A DNA stretch of 6,866 nucleotides from positions 1-6,866 of the forward strand of contig CAJWBY010000205.1 of NCBI GenBank assembly GCA_913020705.1, read 5' to 3'. Below, in pieces: positions 5,599-6,866 of this stretch (positions are counted from its first letter, which is position 1; each line of letters begins with the position of its first letter). Below the pieces are notes generated by a model. It saw only the letters and a program-made list of their open reading frames with translations. It made no database searches and was not told where the DNA came from. This stretch comes from an uncultured Colwellia sp. Its GTDB lineage: Bacteria; Pseudomonadota; Gammaproteobacteria; Enterobacterales; Alteromonadaceae. A program made the translations under genes and the position numbers.

Positions 5599-6630
5599 TT
5601 ATTTGATTAGCAATTTTTTGACTTGGCTTAGAATTTTCTTTCTTACATGAGCAATTTTTGGCGTATTTTCTTCAAAAGGAATTGGACGACAAAGCTTTAT
5701 TGTTTGAATACCTAAACGTGAAGTTAACATACCTGCACCTAATCCTTGAGCCATACGTGCTGATAATTTTCCTAATAATTCTGCACCTACAAGATCTGCT
5801 CCTAAATCAATGACTAATTCACTCGCACCTGCATAAGCCATATTAACAAAAACTTGTTTGATTAATTTTATCCGACTCCAATAACCGATTTTCAAACCGT
5901 ACAGTCCAGCAATTTTATCAATCATTCTCAAATTCCGCCAAAACATCAGCATCATATCTACTAGGGCGATAGGGCTTAAAGCAACCAGAACCACTGCTTC
6001 TGTTGAAAACTTAGCGACTTCAGTTAATGCCTTTTCATCGACTTTAGATAAAATTTCTCGGGAATATAATTGCAGTAACTCTTCATCACTGTATTCGTCT
6101 TTAGCAAATAATTCCCAGCTTTTCTCATGCTCTGACATTAAATCACAGGGTAAATTTGCTGAGATAGTTGCACACAGAGCTTTAACATCGACATTACGAT
6201 GTGCAGTTAACTCAGGTGACAATATATCCTTGGCTTTACTTTGCGTTCCTTGTTGGCGTTTAAATTGTCTTAAAGCGGAAAATTCTCTTATTGCCGTAGA
6301 ACCCACAATTGCTGATAATCCAAACAATAGAACACCGTACATTGCTGCTAAGATAGGAGATTGAGCGAATCCTTGCTGAAAAAATGTGAACGTTTCCACC
6401 GCGACAACACCTGTAAAAACAATACCCACTATTCGCCATAACCATCTAGGTTTTGATTTTTCTTCAATATTGTCAGTAGGTTCAGTTATCGATAAACCTT
6501 CTTCTGCCTGCCAGTCATCATTTTCAACAATGATTTGTTTTTCAATCGAAGGCAAATTACTTTTTTTGTTTGTTAATACGTCATTTTCAAAAAGAATTTG
6601 TTGCTGATATTTTTCATCAAGTTCATTCAT
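5599..6630 (-). CDS. ycjF: YcjF/TIGR01620-family inner-membrane protein (DUF697)
   Basis: The 343-residue protein (E. coli YcjF about 353) has a charged, probably cytoplasmic N-terminus, two close membrane helices at about 64-86 and 93-113 starting PRWLWRIVGIVFTG, and a C-terminal DUF697 region at about 185-315. The latter includes ALSPIALVDMMLMFWRNLRM (217-236), GLYGLKIGYWSRIKLIKQVF (242-261) and GAELLGKLSARMAQGLGAGM (282-301). Its molecular function is not established. In enterobacteria ycjX-ycjF sit beside the psp genes and belong to the phage-shock/envelope stress regulon. The start ATG overlaps the ycjX stop as ATGA, with GGAG 10 bases upstream, so the two are translationally coupled. 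In this window it is followed by phhA rather than tyrR, 229 bp later, with no convincing terminator between. Confidence 0.9.
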   Translation of the reverse strand: MNELDEKYQQQILFENDVLTNKKSNLPSIEKQIIVENDDWQAEEGLSITEPTDNIEEKSKPRWLWRIVGIVFTGVVAVETFTFFQQGFAQSPILAAMYGVLLFGLSAIVGSTAIREFSALRQFKRQQGTQSKAKDILSPELTAHRNVDVKALCATISANLPCDLMSEHEKSWELFAKDEYSDEELLQLYSREILSKVDEKALTEVAKFSTEAVVLVALSPIALVDMMLMFWRNLRMIDKIAGLYGLKIGYWSRIKLIKQVFVNMAYAGASELVIDLGADLVGAELLGKLSARMAQGLGAGMLTSRLGIQTIKLCRPIPFEENTPKIAHVRKKILSQVKKLLIK

Positions 6631-6866
6631 TTCATTTTATCTCCAAGCAAAAATTGCATTACTTGATCCATTCTTAAATGTGGTAGGCATTCATGCTGAC
6701 CTATAGGTTCGAAAGGTGAAAAACGAATATAATTAAACGTCTCTTTTTGCCAAAAATCTTCTTCAGGAAGTTTACTTGGAACGGCGCCGGGGAACACAGT
6801 AATAAGCTCTCCATTTTCAGAGCGTTTACCACGTAACACTGGTATCTCTTGCCCTTGATAACGACT
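6627..6866 (-). CDS. ycjX: YcjX-family P-loop protein, C-terminal part (cut by window edge)
   Basis: The frame is open to the window edge and gives the last 79 residues, so the true start lies outside; the GTG at 6839 is only an internal valine. The segment starts SRYQGQEIPVLRGKR and has the typical YcjX/DUF463 ending: VFPGAVPSKLPEEDFW, then FNYIRFSPFEP and the terminal LPHLRMDQVMQFLLGDKMK, close to the E. coli end with LPHIRLD and FLLGDKL. YcjX is a predicted nucleotide-binding protein of the phage-shock regulon; its P-loop is not in the window. Its stop TGA (6629-6627) overlaps the ycjF start by 4 bp. Confidence 0.92.
   Translation of the reverse strand, partial: SRYQGQEIPVLRGKRSENGELITVFPGAVPSKLPEEDFWQKETFNYIRFSPFEPIGQHECLPHLRMDQVMQFLLGDKMK

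Noticed and set aside
6260..6445. A 61-codon minus-strand frame within ycjF
   Set aside because: It is in another frame of the ycjF membrane-helix region and resembles no known protein.

Overview
This 6.9 kb window looks like the chromosome of a low-GC marine gammaproteobacterium of the Alteromonadales (Colwellia/Thalassotalea/Pseudoalteromonas type). The basis is the AT-rich sequence, a PhhA/PhhB/TyrR set close to the gammaproteobacterial families, a YcjX-YcjF pair and a 114-nt 4.5S RNA with the enterobacterial length and fold. Genus is inference. Every recognised host gene is on the minus strand, so transcription runs from high to low coordinates; the only plus-strand coding remnant is the tail of an IS3-type transposase at the left edge.

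Layout, right to left. (1) 6866-5599: the C-terminal end of YcjX (a P-loop protein, cut by the window edge), overlapping by 4 bp a complete ycjF encoding a two-pass membrane protein. (2) 5598-5370: a 229-bp AT-rich control region with a perfect TATAAT, a TyrR-box-like site and a 28-bp inverted repeat. (3) 5369-4211: phhA (phenylalanine 4-hydroxylase) and phhB (pterin-4a-carbinolamine dehydratase), 10 bp apart and closed by a strong intrinsic terminator. (4) 4160-1865: a near-consensus TyrR box, then tyrR/phhR, then maiA (maleylacetoacetate isomerase) 33 bp later. (5) 1718-864: a DUF3014 membrane-anchored protein, followed by a terminator-like hairpin. (6) 785-609: a sigma70 promoter and the 4.5S signal recognition particle RNA gene (ffs), a non-coding gene covered by a spurious reading frame. 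(7) 608-76: about 530 bp without a recognisable gene, part of it clearly richer in GC than its flanks. (8) 75-1: the right end of an IS3-family element.

The central block is an aromatic amino acid catabolism module. PhhA converts phenylalanine to tyrosine, PhhB regenerates the pterin cofactor, TyrR senses aromatic amino acids, and MaiA acts late in the tyrosine-homogentisate route. TyrR-box-like sites before both phhA and tyrR suggest that TyrR controls phhAB and its own gene. The intervening pathway enzymes (tyrosine aminotransferase, Hpd, HmgA, fumarylacetoacetase) are not in the window. No clearly undescribed system is visible. The least explained parts are the 230-460 segment next to the insertion sequence end and the inverted repeats before phhA and the DUF3014 gene.
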